Source: Streptomyces sp. ADI95-17 (lineage in GTDB: Bacteria > Actinomycetota > Actinomycetes > Streptomycetales > Streptomycetaceae). Taken from it: a DNA stretch of 43,315 nucleotides. Shown here piece by piece: positions 35,359-43,027 of this stretch. The translations under genes were made by a program, and so were the position numbers. The DNA is taken from assembly GCF_003846175.1 (NCBI RefSeq), contig NZ_ML123046.1:1124198-1167512 (forward strand), given 5' to 3'. The notes under the pieces are model-generated. The model saw only the letters and a list, made by a program, of their open reading frames with translations, was not told where the DNA came from and did no database searches. Positions within the stretch are counted from its first letter, which is position 1; each line of letters opens with the position of its first letter.

Positions 35359-35407
35359 CGTCGTCCGCCGGGCGGGCCCGGTCACCCGGCCCGCCCGGCG
35401 GACGACG
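35359..35407. terminator. bidirectional terminator hairpin
   Basis: A perfect 20-bp inverted repeat (arms 35359-35378 and 35388-35407) with a 9-base loop fills the gap between the convergent Nudix (stop 35354) and MFS (stop 35415) genes. It is symmetrical and should stop transcription from both sides. Confidence 0.85.
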
Positions 35408-35414
35408 CCCGGAG

Positions 35415-36800
35415 TCAGACGGTACGGGCGTCGGCCGGCAGCGCCCCGGACGCGTCCGGGGCGGCCGCGGCGCCCTCGATGTCCGTGAGATCCCGGTGCC
35501 GGGTCTCCTTGGCACACCCGACCGCGAGCACGGTGATGAGCGCCGCTGCGATGACGTACAGCGAGATGGGCACCGAGCTGTCGAAGTCCGCGAGCAGCGC
35601 GGTGGCGATGAGCGGTGCCGGGGCGCCGGCCGCGACCGAGGAGAACTGCGCGCCGATCGAAGCGCCCGAGTACCGCATCCGGGTCGCGAACATCTCCGAG
35701 AAGAAGGCCGCCTGCGGTGCGTACATCGCACCGTGGAAGAAGAGCCCCACGGTGACGGCGAGCAGCAGGCTGCCGAAGTTCCGTGTGTCGATCAGCGCGA
35801 AGAACGGGAACGTCCACAGCCCGACACCGACCGCGCCGACCAGATAGACCGGCTTGCGCCCGACCCGGTCGGAGAGCGCACCCCACATCGGAATGACCGC
35901 GAAGTGGACCGCCGAGGCGATGAGCACCGCGTTGAGCGCCGTCTGCTTGCTCAGATCCGCCGCCGTGGTCGCGTAGACGAGCACGAACGCCGTGATCACG
36001 TAGTAGCTGATGTTCTCCGCCATCCTGGCGCCCATGGCGATCAGCACATCGCGCCAGTGATGCCGCAGCACGGCGACGAGCGGCATCTTCTCGGCCGTCC
36101 CGGCAGCCGATCTGCGCTCCTCGGCCTGCGCCATCGCGGCCTTGAAGACCGGCGATTCATCGACAGAAAGACGAATCCACAGACCGATGATCACCAGGAC
36201 GCCGGAGAGCAGGAAGGGGATGCGCCAGCCCCACGCACCGAAGGCGGATTCCGACATCAGCGCGGTGAGCGCGGACAGCACCCCGGTGGCGAGCAACTGC
36301 CCGGCCGGCGCTCCCGTCTGCGGCCAGGAGGCCCAGAATCCGCGCCGCTCGGCGTCCCCGTGCTCCGAAACCAGCAGCACCGCCCCGCCCCACTCGCCTC
36401 CGAGCGCGAAGCCCTGCACCAGCCGCAGGACGGTGAGCAGTACGGGGGCGGCGGCTCCGACCGTGGCATGCGTCGGCAGCAGCCCGATCGCGAACGTGGC
36501 CCCGCCCATCATCAGCAGACTGAGCACCAGCAGCTTCTTGCGCCCGAGCCGGTCGCCGTAGTGCCCGAACACCAGGGCACCGAGCGGCCGGGCGGCGAAG
36601 CCGACCGCGTAGGTGAGGAAGGACAGGAGAGTCCCGACGAGCGGGTCGGACTCGGGGAAGAACAACTTGTTGAAGACCAGCGCGGCGGCTGACCCGTACA
36701 GGAAGAAGTCGTACCACTCGATAGTGGTCCCGACGAGGCTTGCGGCGACGATGCGTTTGAGATTCGACGGGGCTGGCGGAGAGGTTGCTGGGGCGGCCAT
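35415..36800 (-). CDS. MFS transporter, metabolite:H+ symporter (MHS) type
   Basis: A 461-residue, twelve-helix major facilitator. MHS-family marks are the N-terminal GTTIEWYDFFLYG, the loop 2-3 motif GHYGDRLGRKKLL, the helix 5 region GFALGGEWGGAVLLVSEH and the second-half repeat GALSDRVGRKPVY. Members (ProP, ShiA, KgtP) import small organic acids or osmolytes by proton symport. ATG 36800 is preferred to one 16 codons upstream because GGAAGTG lies 7 bases before it. Substrate cannot be predicted. Confidence 0.9.
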   Translation of the reverse strand: MAAPATSPPAPSNLKRIVAASLVGTTIEWYDFFLYGSAAALVFNKLFFPESDPLVGTLLSFLTYAVGFAARPLGALVFGHYGDRLGRKKLLVLSLLMMGGATFAIGLLPTHATVGAAAPVLLTVLRLVQGFALGGEWGGAVLLVSEHGDAERRGFWASWPQTGAPAGQLLATGVLSALTALMSESAFGAWGWRIPFLLSGVLVIIGLWIRLSVDESPVFKAAMAQAEERRSAAGTAEKMPLVAVLRHHWRDVLIAMGARMAENISYYVITAFVLVYATTAADLSKQTALNAVLIASAVHFAVIPMWGALSDRVGRKPVYLVGAVGVGLWTFPFFALIDTRNFGSLLLAVTVGLFFHGAMYAPQAAFFSEMFATRMRYSGASIGAQFSSVAAGAPAPLIATALLADFDSSVPISLYVIAAALITVLAVGCAKETRHRDLTDIEGAAAAPDASGALPADARTV

Positions 36801-36888
36801 GGGTACCACTTCCGGACGGTTGGCGGGGACGTGCGTGCGTCGCCACACCGTAGGAAGGGGCAGGTCAGGCGCGTATGTGGTGGGACAC

Positions 36889-36925
36889 CATAGTTCTCGG
36901 GCCGGGTGTGCGCGAGGCCACTATG
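36889..36925. promoter_or_regulatory. inverted repeat upstream of the MFS gene
   Basis: CATAGT (36889-36894) pairs with ACTATG (36920-36925), and the inner CTCG (36896-36899) with CGAG (36913-36916). It lies about 90-125 bases upstream of the MFS start, a sensible place for an operator. Confidence 0.4.
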
Positions 36926-37116
36926 ACAGGCATGTCGAGACTGCTTCGAGGACCGTATTGAAGGCTGGCAGGCGCCTGTCAGGATTGCGCTATCAGGCAT
37001 GGTTTATTGCCCTGGTGCTGACTTCCGTGCTGACTCGGTGCTGACTACGCAGCGTTGAACTTCGGCATTCGGGGCGGATCGGGCGGGTGGTGTTCTCCCC
37101 TTCCGCGCGCCTGCGG

Positions 37117-37260
37117 TCAGGCCTGGCGGGTTTCTGCGGAGCCGGCCATGGTTGGTGGCACGTGGTCCCGCACCGGCAGGCCGAGGCCAAGGGTCATCGA
37201 GAAGGACATCCACGCCCGGGTCACAGATCCCATAACCGATGTCTGCTTCAACCGGGCCAT
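37117..37260 (-). CDS. possible 47-residue small protein or C-terminal gene remnant
   Basis: On the minus strand the frame from ATG 37260 (GGAGGAG just upstream) reads MARLKQTSVMGSVTRAWMSF and continues to a TGA at 37117, with mostly G/C third positions. The same frame is open upstream to 37338 with protein-like sequence (ESEVILVPLEEPR), so it may equally be the tail of a truncated larger gene. I do not recognise the family. Confidence 0.4.
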   Translation of the reverse strand: MARLKQTSVMGSVTRAWMSFSMTLGLGLPVRDHVPPTMAGSAETRQA

Positions 37261-37379
37261 GCGGGGCTCCTCCAGCGGCACGAGAATGACCTCGCTCTCA
37301 GGTGCTTCATGTTTCCGGAATACGGCACATGATCGAGGTCACCGGACGACGGGCTCGCCATCAAGAGCCCGATCGACGA

Positions 37380-37410
37380 GGTGAACCGGCGCCGCGGGCG
37401 CCGGTTCACC
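37380..37410 (-). terminator. terminator of the ATPase-domain gene
   Basis: GGTGAACCGGCGCC (37380-37393) and its exact reverse complement (37397-37410) form a 14-bp stem with a 3-base loop, 30 bases beyond the stop codon of the minus-strand gene ending at 37441. Confidence 0.75.
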
Positions 37411-37440
37411 GGGCTGGGGACGTGAGTTGGCGACGGATTT

Positions 37441-37935
37441 TCACCCGGACAGTGCGATCCGTGCCCAGAACGTGCGGCCTCCGTCGGTCTCCTGCCGCGT
37501 TCCCAGTGCCTGCGCGGACTGCGTAACCACCACCAAGCCTCGACCGTACTCGTTGGCGTTGCCGGCACGGTGCCGGACGGACGATGTTCCACCCTCATCC
37601 TGGACTTCCACGAGAAGCCAGTTACCGTCCTTTTGTAGACGGCCCGTGATCGAGAGGCTGTTGGTGTGAACGATGGCGTTGGTCATCAGCTCAGAGATCA
37701 CGAGTAGGGCCGCACGCCGGGCACTTTCGTCTGTTATATCCTCGGAGTCCATCCATAGCCGGGCCAGTTGGCGGCAGACCGGCACCGCTCGCTCCAATGC
37801 CGGCACGCGGAACGAGGCCGGCCGTCTGCTGGGGCAACCGCCGGCCAGGGCCCGGGCTGACGCCGTATCCGGCCATTGTTCGATCTCTTGCGGGGACAGT
37901 GCGATCTGCACCTTCGACCAAGCAGTCGGCGGCAT
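37441..37935 (-). CDS. ATP-binding protein, RsbW/SpoIIAB-like HATPase
   Basis: A 164-residue cytoplasmic GHKL ATPase-domain protein. The N-box is visible as LVISELMTNAIVHT, the G1 box as VEVQDEGG and the G2 box as GRGLVVVTQSA. This is the actinobacterial anti-sigma-factor-like family, which usually lies beside an XRE regulator and a small DUF397 protein; neither is evident here. ATG 37935 is chosen because GAGGAAGG precedes it by 3-4 bases; the longer open frame upstream has no family similarity. Partners are unknown. Confidence 0.85.
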   Translation of the reverse strand: MPPTAWSKVQIALSPQEIEQWPDTASARALAGGCPSRRPASFRVPALERAVPVCRQLARLWMDSEDITDESARRAALLVISELMTNAIVHTNSLSITGRLQKDGNWLLVEVQDEGGTSSVRHRAGNANEYGRGLVVVTQSAQALGTRQETDGGRTFWARIALSG

Positions 37936-38387
37936 AGTCCTTCCTCTCTCATCCTGGGCCTTGCCCAGGATGGCGGGGTGGCAGGTTTGCGCTTCCGGAC
38001 ACAACGCGGCACAACCGCTGGCTGCGGATTCCTGTCGTACCGATGCGCTCGCCGGGCGGGGACAACCGTGCCGAGAGCTGAGCGGGCGGTTCAGCGACGG
38101 TAAGTGGGGCACACCCGCCCGAAGGCCGACACGGCGGGCGGGGTCCGGACGATGCCGGCCACCGGCCCTGGAAATGATTCGGTGCCGTGGGGAGGCGGCA
38201 GACTCCGTGCTCCGGCAAAGCCCCTGCGCCGTGCGCGACGGTGAGAGGGTTGGCCGAGCACAGCGTAAGAGCGACGGGAACCCCTGCTGACTGGCGTCGC
38301 GCCGCGTCAACCTGAGCGGTCTCACCGTAGAACTCAGGAGTCCGAGACCGGGCACTGGACGTCGGAACCGTCGTCAAGGAAGCTCGC
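37936..38387. other. intergenic, no gene supported
   Basis: 452 bases upstream of the ATPase-domain gene, which should contain its promoter. Open frames exist on both strands but show no family features or coding bias that I can support. Confidence 0.4.
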
Positions 38388-38618
38388 ATGGTATCCCCGG
38401 AGGTCACTTGGGCCGCCGCGCCAGCCGGTGCCACCGGCACCGACTGGCGGATCCAAACCCCTCCCACGGGGGTGCCCATTGCGGCAGCCCCACCCGGCAG
38501 ATGCCCAGGCTTTCACCTCACCTGGACAGCTACGAGAGCAATGAGTAGCCACTCCCCCGGAGAGGGTGGGCGGCCCACCGGTTTGGATAGTGATAGTTAT
38601 CCTCTCGGGCGCACATGA
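38388..38618 (+). CDS. hypothetical small ORF (76 aa)
   Basis: ATG 38388 follows AAGGAAG by 5 bases. The early codons are G/C-ending (WAAAPAGATGTDWRIQTPPTG), but the second half is less so. The stop overlaps the next small ORF as ATGA, which hints at translational coupling. I do not recognise the protein. Confidence 0.35.
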   Translation: MVSPEVTWAAAPAGATGTDWRIQTPPTGVPIAAAPPGRCPGFHLTWTATRAMSSHSPGEGGRPTGLDSDSYPLGRT

Positions 38619-38740
38619 CAGCAACAAAGCCGACACGATGTCACCCGAATGGCGTACCTGTGGCAAAATCCATACCCCTCCGCTTCGGGCCAATCGAAGT
38701 CTCCCCGGGCGGGCCGCCATCAAGCATCTGGATGAAGTGA
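38615..38740 (+). CDS. hypothetical small ORF (41 aa)
   Basis: ATG 38615 overlaps the preceding stop (ATGA). It encodes a 41-residue peptide containing VAKSIPLRFGPIEVSPGGPP and ending in SSIWMK. The composition is more A/T-rich than in chromosomal genes. No family recognised; it could be chance. Confidence 0.3.
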   Translation: MTATKPTRCHPNGVPVAKSIPLRFGPIEVSPGGPPSSIWMK

Positions 38741-39639
38741 CTCATGCGCGTGAGCAGCACGCGATGTCGCGGAATCGGTGCCATGCGAGGCAACAATTCT
38801 GCTTGGCGAATCGCTTCTTCTGGCTTCCTTTAATGACCGTCTGTTCTGCCAGTTCTTGGCGTGATCTGTTCGGCCTGATCCCCTGGAGTAATTCGACGTC
38901 CGGTAGCACCCTACGGCCTACGGCAAATCCATAAGGTGTCGCAAAATCGCACCCCTCGCTCTGTGCACTGCGTTGTTCGTACTCCGACTCTGTGGCCGAC
39001 ACCAATGACTCGGTTGAAATCCGCACCGTCATGGGCCAGATCGCCCCCGGCACCGCGAATCACCCGATCCACAGACGGCGTAGACAGCCCTACCAGCCGC
39101 CGCGAGCAGGCATTTTGGCGCGATCTGTACAGTCGGCCATCGACTCGTACCGCGGCGCTGTAGTGATCGTTTGACGCCGGGTCGCGGAATAGTGCAGCCT
39201 CATTTCTGTAGCCTATGAAGTCGCATGCCGGCGAGGGGCTCAGTCGTGGAACTGACGCCCGAGCGAAAGCTTCCAACGGATCCTTCAGGTCGGGCGATTG
39301 AGCCATGCGACACTCAGAAGCCACAGCTGTATAACCACTAGCCGTTTCCGTGCTGCGCCGCTCGGATCCCCCGGAGCACCCACATCCATACGAAAGCAAA
39401 ATTCCTTAAACTTAAAAGTTGATCGAGCTTAGATCTTACAGATGAAACACGAAGCGGATCCTTGTCACCGCCACATCGATTCAGTCAGATAGTTCCTCGA
39501 TTGAATATTGCCCAGAGCAACCGGATGAACGTGGGGCAACAGGAGCTGGGTGGGCCTCCTGAAGCCCACAGGCATCCGACCCTATCCACGCTCCACCAAT
39601 TTGCAATTTGAGTCGCTTCAGTCGCTGAAAGGAGTACGT
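38741..39639. other. low-coding, lower-GC stretch of the element
   Basis: About 900 bases with clearly more A/T (for example 39400-39480) and no gene that I can support. A minus-strand frame from 39309 (MAQSPDLKDPLEAFARASV...) is open for about 130 codons but has no family features and may be relic sequence. The A/T-rich part may hold the promoter of the primase operon. Confidence 0.45.
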
Positions 39640-40347
39640 ATGGTTCCTGATCTGCACCTACGTGACAGCAACTCAGGCCGGACCGTAGCTTCTCGACCGG
39701 CAACTTGGTTGCCTGACGTACTGTCGACCGCGCTGCGACGCGCCCGGCCGGCACAACCGGCCAACCGTCCGTCGCAAGGCATCCCCGCCAATTGCCACGG
39801 CTGCCAGAGCCCGGGCCACAGCCTCCGCGAGTGCCCGCGGCTTCCAGTCGGCCGCTTGTGTCACTGCCTCCACGCCTCGACGACCTGTGCGTGGTGTATC
39901 CGGGTGCGTGAGCGCATCATCCTGAGTCCGGGGTGGGTGTCGCGTGCGGTGATGCCGGTCCGGTCGTCATCGATGTCCACGCGGCATCGCTGCCCGAACG
40001 AAACCGGCTGCTGCCCGGCATCACGGTCACCCCGTCGGGGTCACTGCACGGATGCCACCGCCTCGCGGCGCTGCGGGGTGCAAAGTACCCGGCCCATATC
40101 GTTTCGACGCTGCGGCCCCCGGTCCTCGACTGCACTGTTATGGCAGAAGAGGCAAACGGCAGTGCCACGTTCAGCCGAGCCGCTCACACCGCGGGCGGCC
40201 TGGCCACCACCGGCCGTCTGGCGGCGCAGGACGCGGAAGCGGCCCTGGTGGCGGCCGCGGTACACATGCGTGCGCGCCAGCACATCATCCAGGCAGGAAT
40301 TGCTTGCGGGCAGCCGCCTTCCGCTCGATCCGGGAGACCGCAGGTGA
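39640..40347 (+). pseudogene. bifunctional DNA primase/polymerase (prim-pol), decayed
   Basis: ATG 39640 follows GGAG by 5 bases. The frame first encodes family sequence (GIPANCHGCQSPGHSLREC, then LPVGRLCHCLHASTT). Near 39908-39914 the match moves to another frame: GVGVACGDAGPVVIDVHAAS and RNRLLPGI, then RAAHTAGGLATTGRL from the PriCT-like part. Near 40290 it returns to the first frame (AGSRLPLDPGD) and stops at 40347. Intact Streptomyces relatives have about 100 residues between the LAALRG and AAYTAGGL blocks, including a TLRVRTPSGGLHVW segment; here only a short stretch remains. Two compensating shifts thus leave an open but largely meaningless frame. Comparison is from memory of the family. 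It should have no primase activity. Confidence 0.75.
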
Positions 40348-41867
40348 ACCACACACCCAGCCTCGATGACGGACCGTTCGACCCTCAAAAGGTCGTACGT
40401 CAGATTCTGCTCGGCTCCGACTCCCCAGTCAGCACCGTCCCCGCGCAGGCCGCCAAGAGGGCTGTGCCGACGGCGATGCGGGCAACCGAGCACGGTCTGC
40501 TGCCCGACACCCTCAGCGACCGTGGCAACGCTAAGCTGTTCGTCGCCTTGTACGGGCGGAGCTTCAGGCATGTGCCGGGCCTGGGCTGGTACCGGTGGTC
40601 GGGCTATCGGTGGGAGATCGACGAAGCCGACACCGTACTGTGGACAGCCGGCGAGATGGCCGAAAGGCTGGCGGAGACCGACCCGCACGGGCGGCACGGC
40701 GAAGCAGAGCTGCGCCGACACCGTCGGCGGGCTCTGACAACATCCGGAATGATGGCCATGCTGATACAGGCCAAGGCCGCGCCGGGGATGACTCTCAACG
40801 CTGCGCTGCTGAACGCGGATCCCTATGCGCTGTGCACTCCGGAGGGGGTGGTCGACCTCCACACCGGTTTGGTCGCCGCGCCGGATCCGGAGAGGCATTG
40901 CCACTCGCATGCCACGAGCGTCCAAGCCCGGCCGATGGGAACACCTCGCTGGCAACAGTTCCTCACCGACACGTTCGGCGACGACGCCGAAGGCCGTCAG
41001 ATGATCGACTTTCTGCACGAGCTGCTGGGCTACTCGATCACCGGTGATGTCGGCGCGCAAATCATGCCATTCCTCTATGGGCAGGGAAAAAGCGGCAAAA
41101 GTGTTTTCCTGGACGTCATCGTCAGACTTCTTGGGGATTACGCGGATGCCGCCCCGCCCAGTTTCCTGATGGCCCGGTCTGGCGTCGTGCACGCCGCCGA
41201 TCTCGCCGAGCTGCATGGCCGGCGCATTATCGTCTGCTCCGAACCCAAGCCCGGTGACCGCCTCGACGAGTCCCGCGTCAAGATACTGACCGGCGGAAAC
41301 CGGATCAAGGCCCGCAGGATGCGACAGGACTTCTTCAGTTTCACCCCCACTCACACACTGTGGCTGCTCGGCAACCAGCGCCCTGAAGTCAGCACCGGCT
41401 GCGCGTTCTGGCGCCCGATGAGGCTGATCCCGTTCGACCGGGTCGTCGCAGACGACCGGAAGATCGACAACCTCGCCGACGCCCTGGTCACCGAAGAAGG
41501 ACCGGGCATCCTGCACTGGCTCGTCACCGGCGCACGCCGCTATCTGAACGGTCCTCGCGACCTGACCGGCCCCCCGGGGGTACGCATCGCCACCCACACG
41601 TACGCAGAGACCGAAGACCATACGGGCCGGTTCCTGAGCAAGTGCTGCACCGTGGACCCCGCCCTGCGTGCGGAGCAAACCCAGCTCTACACCAGCTACC
41701 GGAACTGGTGCCAGATGGAGGGAGCCAATCCGGCCTCCTCACGAGCGTTCGCCGCACGTGTCCGTGAAACCGTCGGCATCACCACACCCAAAGAGATAGT
41801 CCTGTCCAACCAACGCAAGTTCTACCCCGGTATCGCACTGAGCCCTGAACTAGAAGAGAAAGCGTGA
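40344..41867 (+). CDS. phage/plasmid SF3 helicase (D5/P4 primase C-terminal type)
   Basis: A 507-residue replicative helicase of integrated plasmids and phages. The D5-N region covers about residues 45-215 (LLPDTLSDRGNAKLF, HVPGLGWYRWSGYRW). The SF3 ATPase follows with Walker A YGQGKSGKS, a Walker B-like RRIIVCSEPKPGD and the motif C region LWLLGNQRPEV, then a winged-helix tail. GTG 40344 overlaps the prim-pol stop as GTGA, with GGGAG upstream, so the two were translationally coupled. This gene looks intact although its partner is broken. It would unwind element DNA at an origin not identified here. Confidence 0.87.
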   Translation: MNHTPSLDDGPFDPQKVVRQILLGSDSPVSTVPAQAAKRAVPTAMRATEHGLLPDTLSDRGNAKLFVALYGRSFRHVPGLGWYRWSGYRWEIDEADTVLWTAGEMAERLAETDPHGRHGEAELRRHRRRALTTSGMMAMLIQAKAAPGMTLNAALLNADPYALCTPEGVVDLHTGLVAAPDPERHCHSHATSVQARPMGTPRWQQFLTDTFGDDAEGRQMIDFLHELLGYSITGDVGAQIMPFLYGQGKSGKSVFLDVIVRLLGDYADAAPPSFLMARSGVVHAADLAELHGRRIIVCSEPKPGDRLDESRVKILTGGNRIKARRMRQDFFSFTPTHTLWLLGNQRPEVSTGCAFWRPMRLIPFDRVVADDRKIDNLADALVTEEGPGILHWLVTGARRYLNGPRDLTGPPGVRIATHTYAETEDHTGRFLSKCCTVDPALRAEQTQLYTSYRNWCQMEGANPASSRAFAARVRETVGITTPKEIVLSNQRKFYPGIALSPELEEKA

Positions 41868-42008
41868 ATGTCCTCATCGAGCCCGCCCGACTTGCCCGCG
41901 GGAACGCCCTGCTTCGTGTGCGGCCGTTGCCACGGTAATGAGGACGCTCCGCTACGAACCGATCAGGCGCGGGGATCAGAAACAGGATCCGCGAGCCGGC
42001 ACGGTTGA
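41868..42008 (+). CDS. 46-residue Cys-containing small protein, possibly truncated
   Basis: ATG 41868 directly follows the helicase stop. The peptide starts MSSSSPPDLPAGTPCFVCG and has a CxxC-x2-C-type cluster (CFVCGRCHG), suggesting a metal-binding knuckle as found in small ICE/plasmid proteins. The second half becomes basic and less family-like and the frame ends at 42008, while another frame carries coding-like sequence beyond. A frameshifted longer protein is possible. Confidence 0.45.
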   Translation: MSSSSPPDLPAGTPCFVCGRCHGNEDAPLRTDQARGSETGSASRHG

Positions 42009-42246
42009 GAAAGCCCCAACGCACCACACCCGCTCTTGGCTGTTCGCGCACTTCGGCACGGTCGTCGCCTACAAGGCGAGGCGGGCCGAGTGCCGCAACC
42101 TGCTTGCCCAGGCCTACGCAAATACCACCCTTGAGCAGCTGACATCAGTGGTTCCCCTGTATGTGCTGGAGGACATCGCCGAGCAGATGCAGCTTGCCGA
42201 ACAGCTCTTCACTCCGTTCAGGGAGATGCCGATCGAGGAGCGGGTA
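41938..42246 (+). pseudogene. truncated element gene of unknown function
   Basis: From about 42020 to 42246 one plus-strand frame has strong G/C third-position bias and helical sequence (AHFGTVVAYKARRAECRNLL, VLEDIAEQMQLAEQLFTPFRE). After MPIEER the coding character ends where an IS701-type transposase fragment begins on the other strand. There is no good start with a ribosome site, so it looks like a piece of a gene cut by a transposition event. The family was not recognised. Confidence 0.45.
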
Positions 42247-42256
42247 TGCGCGGCTC

Positions 42257-42427
42257 CGTGCCGGCCAGACAGGTCAGGGTCTTGTTCCGGCCCCGCGGTA
42301 GCAGCAGCCCCGCGAGGTACTCGCAGAACCCGCGGAGCTGTGCCGGTGTGGAGAGCAGGTCATCGAAGCGTGCCGCATAGGCTTCCAGCGGCCCTGGAGC
42401 GGGCGGACACGGCAGACGACGGGTCAT
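42257..42427 (-). pseudogene. IS701-family transposase, N-terminal fragment
   Basis: The minus strand from ATG 42427 reads MTRRLPCPPAPGPLEAYAAR, then FDDLLSTPAQLRGFCEYLAG and LLLPRGRNKTLTCLAGTEP, the typical start of IS701-family DDE transposases. After about 57 residues the match stops near 42257 and unrelated sequence follows, so the catalytic domain is missing. One end of the insertion sequence probably lies to the right, but I could not define a terminal repeat. Confidence 0.8.
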
Positions 42428-42430
42428 CAC

Positions 42431-43027
42431 AGCCCCCAGGCGGCGAGGCGACGTTCCTCTGCTACCGACCTACTACGACCCTGACTTCTCGTCAACCACC
42501 GCTAGGGCAAGGGCAAAGGCACCAGGCTTCAGGGATCGCCCATCCGCTCTACCTCGGCTGTCGCCAGACCGACGACCACAGCCCCGAAGAGGGTGGGCGA
42601 GCCGCCGGGGATCACTGACACAAGTAACCTACCGTCACCGGGTTGATAAAAGCCCACAGGCGTAAGACTCACCTAAATGGCTCACACGCCGGACGCCTGC
42701 CATGAGTCGACCCGTGGGAGTGGAGCCTGACCTACTCCAGCGCTCTGAAGGCCCTGGACTCATCCGTAATTCGTCCATACGGGTGATGTTTACCCCATCG
42801 TCTCTTTCTCATCCGGGTTCCGATGGAGTACTTGTAGTAGGGGAACCCGAAGGCCGCCCATCCTTCTCGGGGGACTGTTCCGGTCGACCTGCCGAAGGTC
42901 GGCCAGCAAGTGGATGGGCTGACGGACGTCGGTGAGCTCCCTTAACTACGGTAAGTGGAGCGCACTTTCAGTAATCAGACTGCAGCCCATCCGGATCAGA
43001 CAGACCTGTGATCTGGAAGGGCGAATC
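42431..43027. other. non-coding stretch with IS end and inverted repeats
   Basis: About 600 bases with no supported gene. The left part should contain the remaining end of the IS701-type element; the right part contains the nested inverted repeats at 42814-42919 and, near 43014-43019, GGAAGG as ribosome site of the next gene. Confidence 0.5.
42814..42919 (+). ncRNA. candidate structured RNA element
   Basis: CGGGTTCC (42814-42821) pairs with GGAACCCG (42842-42849). Next, GCCCATCC (42856-42863) pairs with GGATGGGC (42912-42919) and encloses a hairpin, CGACCT (42885-42890) with AGGTCG (42896-42901), extendable by three pairs. Three perfect stems, one nested, in 106 non-coding bases suggest an RNA fold, 110 bases upstream of the YVTN gene. 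No known class was recognised. Confidence 0.35.

Larger units (their letters stand above)
36801..37440. other. sparse intergenic stretch at the chromosome/element boundary
   Basis: 640 bases between the MFS start and the ATPase-domain gene. It holds the inverted repeat at 36889-36925, three copies of the 9-mer GTGCTGACT at 37015, 37027 and 37038, a possible 47-codon ORF on the minus strand (37117-37260), and the terminator at 37380-37410. No tRNA was found here. Confidence 0.5.

Noticed and set aside
37015..37046. A CRISPR array
   Set aside because: Three 9-base repeats with 2-3 base spacers are far too short for CRISPR repeats and spacers, and no cas genes are nearby.
36960..37060. A tRNA gene as integration site at the element boundary
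   Set aside because: I looked for a cloverleaf with the conserved T-arm sequence and found none on either strand; only short direct repeats are present.
38911..39399. A minus-strand gene of about 130-160 codons
   Set aside because: The frame is open, but codon usage is not typical, overlapping frames look equally protein-like, and no family features are seen. I treat it as relic or non-coding sequence.
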